Positions 4,658 to 6,556 of a DNA stretch of 6,556 bases are shown in pieces (positions within the stretch are counted from its first letter, which is position 1; each line of letters starts with the position of its first letter). Origin of the DNA: an uncultured Lachnospiraceae bacterium. GTDB taxonomy: Bacteria; Bacillota; Clostridia; Lachnospirales; Lachnospiraceae. Made by a program: the position numbers and the translations under genes. The DNA lies in the NCBI GenBank assembly GCA_905193085.1, contig CAJJNI010000145.1:1-6556 (forward strand), in the 5' to 3' direction. The notes under the pieces are model-generated. The model saw only the letters and a program-made list of their open reading frames with translations. It was not told where the DNA came from and searched no databases.

Positions 4658-6556
4658 TTAATTAGTGGCAGATGTATCCTGAGTAGAATAATCGCTGTCT
4701 GTTGAATTTACTGCCTGACTGCGGCATACAACAAAATATTTATATGTCTGTAAACCGTCTTCATTTACATAGTAGCAGGTGATTTCAAAGCCTCTGTAAT
4801 AAGGCTGTAAATTTGTTTCTTTTTCTGATGAAAAAAGATTTTCATTTTCACTTATTGCTGAGTGGTCTGCAAAATTAAATGTGGCGTATCCTAGGTCAGT
4901 ATAGATAGCCGGTGTTCTGAAAATAATTTCATATTTTGTATCAGGCCATCTGGAAGTTCCGTCTTCATTTAATACCACATCTTTTACATCAATAGAATCG
5001 GGAACCTGATTAGTTGGAAACATAAGCTGTACCATATCACCGTTATATATCTCTCCGGATTCAACTTCAAAACATGGATTTTCGGTTCTTTTGCTGCACT
5101 GTTCTGCAAAAAATTTATTTCTGGCAGCTACCGATTTCTCTGGATTATTATAATCCTCTTCTGTTACACCGTAAGAAGTAACAGGAGTATCTTTTATATA
5201 AATGTTAATCTCAGGAGCTTTACTTAATGCTTTTCCTGAACCTTTCATTTTAACCCAGTCAAGTACAATAGTTCTATATGTATTTTCGGTGTGACATGGA
5301 ATCATGTAAGCACCGTCTTTTCTTTTATATGGATTGACATAAGCATTTTTGTCACCCTTTGTGTATACAGAAGAAACAGTATCGTATGTTTCCAGCATTT
5401 TTTCCAGTTCTTTTTGTGATGTGTAATCAGGAACAACAGTTGCAAGAGGACCGCTTTGCGCAGCTAATTTTGAAAAATTATTAAATACATCAGAACTGCC
5501 ACTTGCTGAATTTGTATTTAAATTAGCTGTTTGTCTTGTATTTGCCATGGTCTCATTAAGAGAAGTTTTATTTAGTGAAAACAAAACTGATAAAAACAAT
5601 GTCATACAGATAAGCGTAATAAATGGAATAAAACCAATATCCTTCTTTGATATATCAAGGTTTGATTTAAAGCGTTCCATCATTTCAGATGTACCGCTGC
5701 TCATACATGTTGAGAAAAATATCTGCTTTGGTTTTGGACTGCTAAGCTCAAGTATTCGATATAAGAGTTCGTTATAATCTATTCGCTGTTCTTTTTCAAA
5801 GGCCGATACAACGCTGTAATCACAATAAAGTTCCATGTCTTTCTGCGCTTCTCTTACAGCATAATAAACAAGCGGGTTAAACCAGTGGATTGCATTTGCA
5901 AGAAAATATAAATATTTAATAAGTAAATCATTATGTTTAATATGAAAAAGTTCATGTGTGATTGCAAGCTTTAACTCATAATTTGTAAAATCCGAAAATG
6001 GAAGTATTATAATCGGGTGAATAAATCCGATAACCATTGGGCTTGTTATTTCTGTAGAAAGATAAATAGAAATTTTCCTGCTTAAATTAACATTTAAAAC
6101 TGCCTGTCTGAAAATATCCTGTATCCGTTCATCTGCGTCATAGAAGTTTTCCTTAAGCTTTCTATTGTAAATAAACAAGGCAGCAAGATGATAAATTATA
6201 AAAATAAAAAATACACTTGTATATATGGTAAATATAATTACCTGATTTTTTTCAATAAAATTAAGAAATTTCGTAAAATCATAAATAATACGGTACTGTG
6301 CTGAGTTTATTATACTTTGTAATCTGCGGCTGTCTTTTGTATAGCTGTCTTTTTGTAAATCATATGTGATATAGTCGCTGTTATCAGATTTTTTTATTGT
6401 TCTCTGGTTATACAGGTATAAAGTATTGTTTTTAATATGAAGCTTTGTTGTCTGTGGATTGTTATGCAAATTATTAGTAAGAATGTAATTAATATCGTTG
6501 CCATTTGAGTTCACAGTTTCATTTGTTTCAGTTGAAAATGTAAAAATAGAGTTATT
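4658..6556 (-). CDS. BlaR1-family membrane metallopeptidase (M56), N-terminus beyond window
   Basis: This is an integral membrane zinc protease of the BlaR1/MecR1 family. In characterised members a signal outside the cell activates the cytoplasmic protease, which leads to loss of a BlaI/MecI-type repressor. The frame stays open to the right edge, and a GTG at 6514 is only an internal candidate start, so the first transmembrane helices are probably outside the window. Numbered from that GTG, a helix lies at about 92-115. The protease domain about 120-285 has HELFH at 187-191 (bases 5942-5956), WFNPLVYYA after it, and KDMELYCD with E228 as likely third zinc ligand. The usual TSPMVIGF and SGTSEMMERF elements are also present. 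A last helix spans about 294-314. The C-terminal part, 315-618, is extracytoplasmic and unlike a penicillin-binding domain: no SxxK or KTG motif stands in a fitting context, so the ligand need not be a beta-lactam. No blaI-like gene is in the window. Confidence 0.88.
   Translation of the reverse strand, partial: NNSIFTFSTETNETVNSNGNDINYILTNNLHNNPQTTKLHIKNNTLYLYNQRTIKKSDNSDYITYDLQKDSYTKDSRRLQSIINSAQYRIIYDFTKFLNFIEKNQVIIFTIYTSVFFIFIIYHLAALFIYNRKLKENFYDADERIQDIFRQAVLNVNLSRKISIYLSTEITSPMVIGFIHPIIILPFSDFTNYELKLAITHELFHIKHNDLLIKYLYFLANAIHWFNPLVYYAVREAQKDMELYCDYSVVSAFEKEQRIDYNELLYRILELSSPKPKQIFFSTCMSSGTSEMMERFKSNLDISKKDIGFIPFITLICMTLFLSVLFSLNKTSLNETMANTRQTANLNTNSASGSSDVFNNFSKLAAQSGPLATVVPDYTSQKELEKMLETYDTVSSVYTKGDKNAYVNPYKRKDGAYMIPCHTENTYRTIVLDWVKMKGSGKALSKAPEINIYIKDTPVTSYGVTEEDYNNPEKSVAARNKFFAEQCSKRTENPCFEVESGEIYNGDMVQLMFPTNQVPDSIDVKDVVLNEDGTSRWPDTKYEIIFRTPAIYTDLGYATFNFADHSAISENENLFSSEKETNLQPYYRGFEITCYYVNEDGLQTYKYFVVCRSQAVNSTDSDYSTQDTSATN

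Noticed and set aside
5547..5777. 76-codon open frame on the plus strand
   Set aside because: It lies wholly inside the M56 peptidase gene, opposite the conserved SGTSEMMERF region, with no ribosome binding site or family signal.

Overview
The window is AT-rich and looks like chromosomal DNA of a low-GC Gram-positive bacterium. The most likely group is Clostridia, family Lachnospiraceae. Evidence for this is the AT-biased codon use, strong AGGAGG-type ribosome binding sites, choline-binding-type cell-wall repeats on a NodB deacetylase, and a BlaR1-type M56 peptidase. The taxonomic call is inference from gene style; no rRNA or species marker is present.

Left half, plus strand. The window opens inside the 3' end of a pgeF/ylmD (laccase-domain, YfiH family) gene that stops at 274. 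A 296-base intergenic region follows. It holds an exact sigma-D/FliA-type -10 octamer (GCCGATAT) with a weak -35, then an AT-rich 41-bp tandem repeat that runs almost to the ribosome binding site of the next gene. That gene (571-1320) encodes a 249-residue cytoplasmic, coiled-coil protein that I do not recognise. Next come a membrane-anchored, cell-wall-binding polysaccharide deacetylase (1393-2388) and a small HD-domain phosphohydrolase (2441-2929). A long hairpin at 2953-2995 closes the plus-strand block.

Right half, minus strand, convergent with the left half. A two-gene unit is transcribed right to left. The upstream gene runs off the right edge of the window and encodes a BlaR1-like integral membrane M56 metallopeptidase. 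It has the HELFH zinc motif, but its C-terminal extracytoplasmic domain does not look like a penicillin-binding sensor. Thirteen bases after its stop, behind a G6 Shine-Dalgarno, starts a 528-residue exported or membrane-anchored protein with two calcium-loop-like motifs and an 11-residue Asn/Asp/Tyr repeat near its C-terminus. The tight spacing suggests the two act together, perhaps as an envelope-stress or ligand-sensing pair; that function is inference.

The observations most worth following are the promoter-plus-repeat leader in front of the unknown 249-residue gene, and the M56 peptidase with its unrecognised partner. I found no RNA gene, insertion sequence, CRISPR array or known riboswitch.
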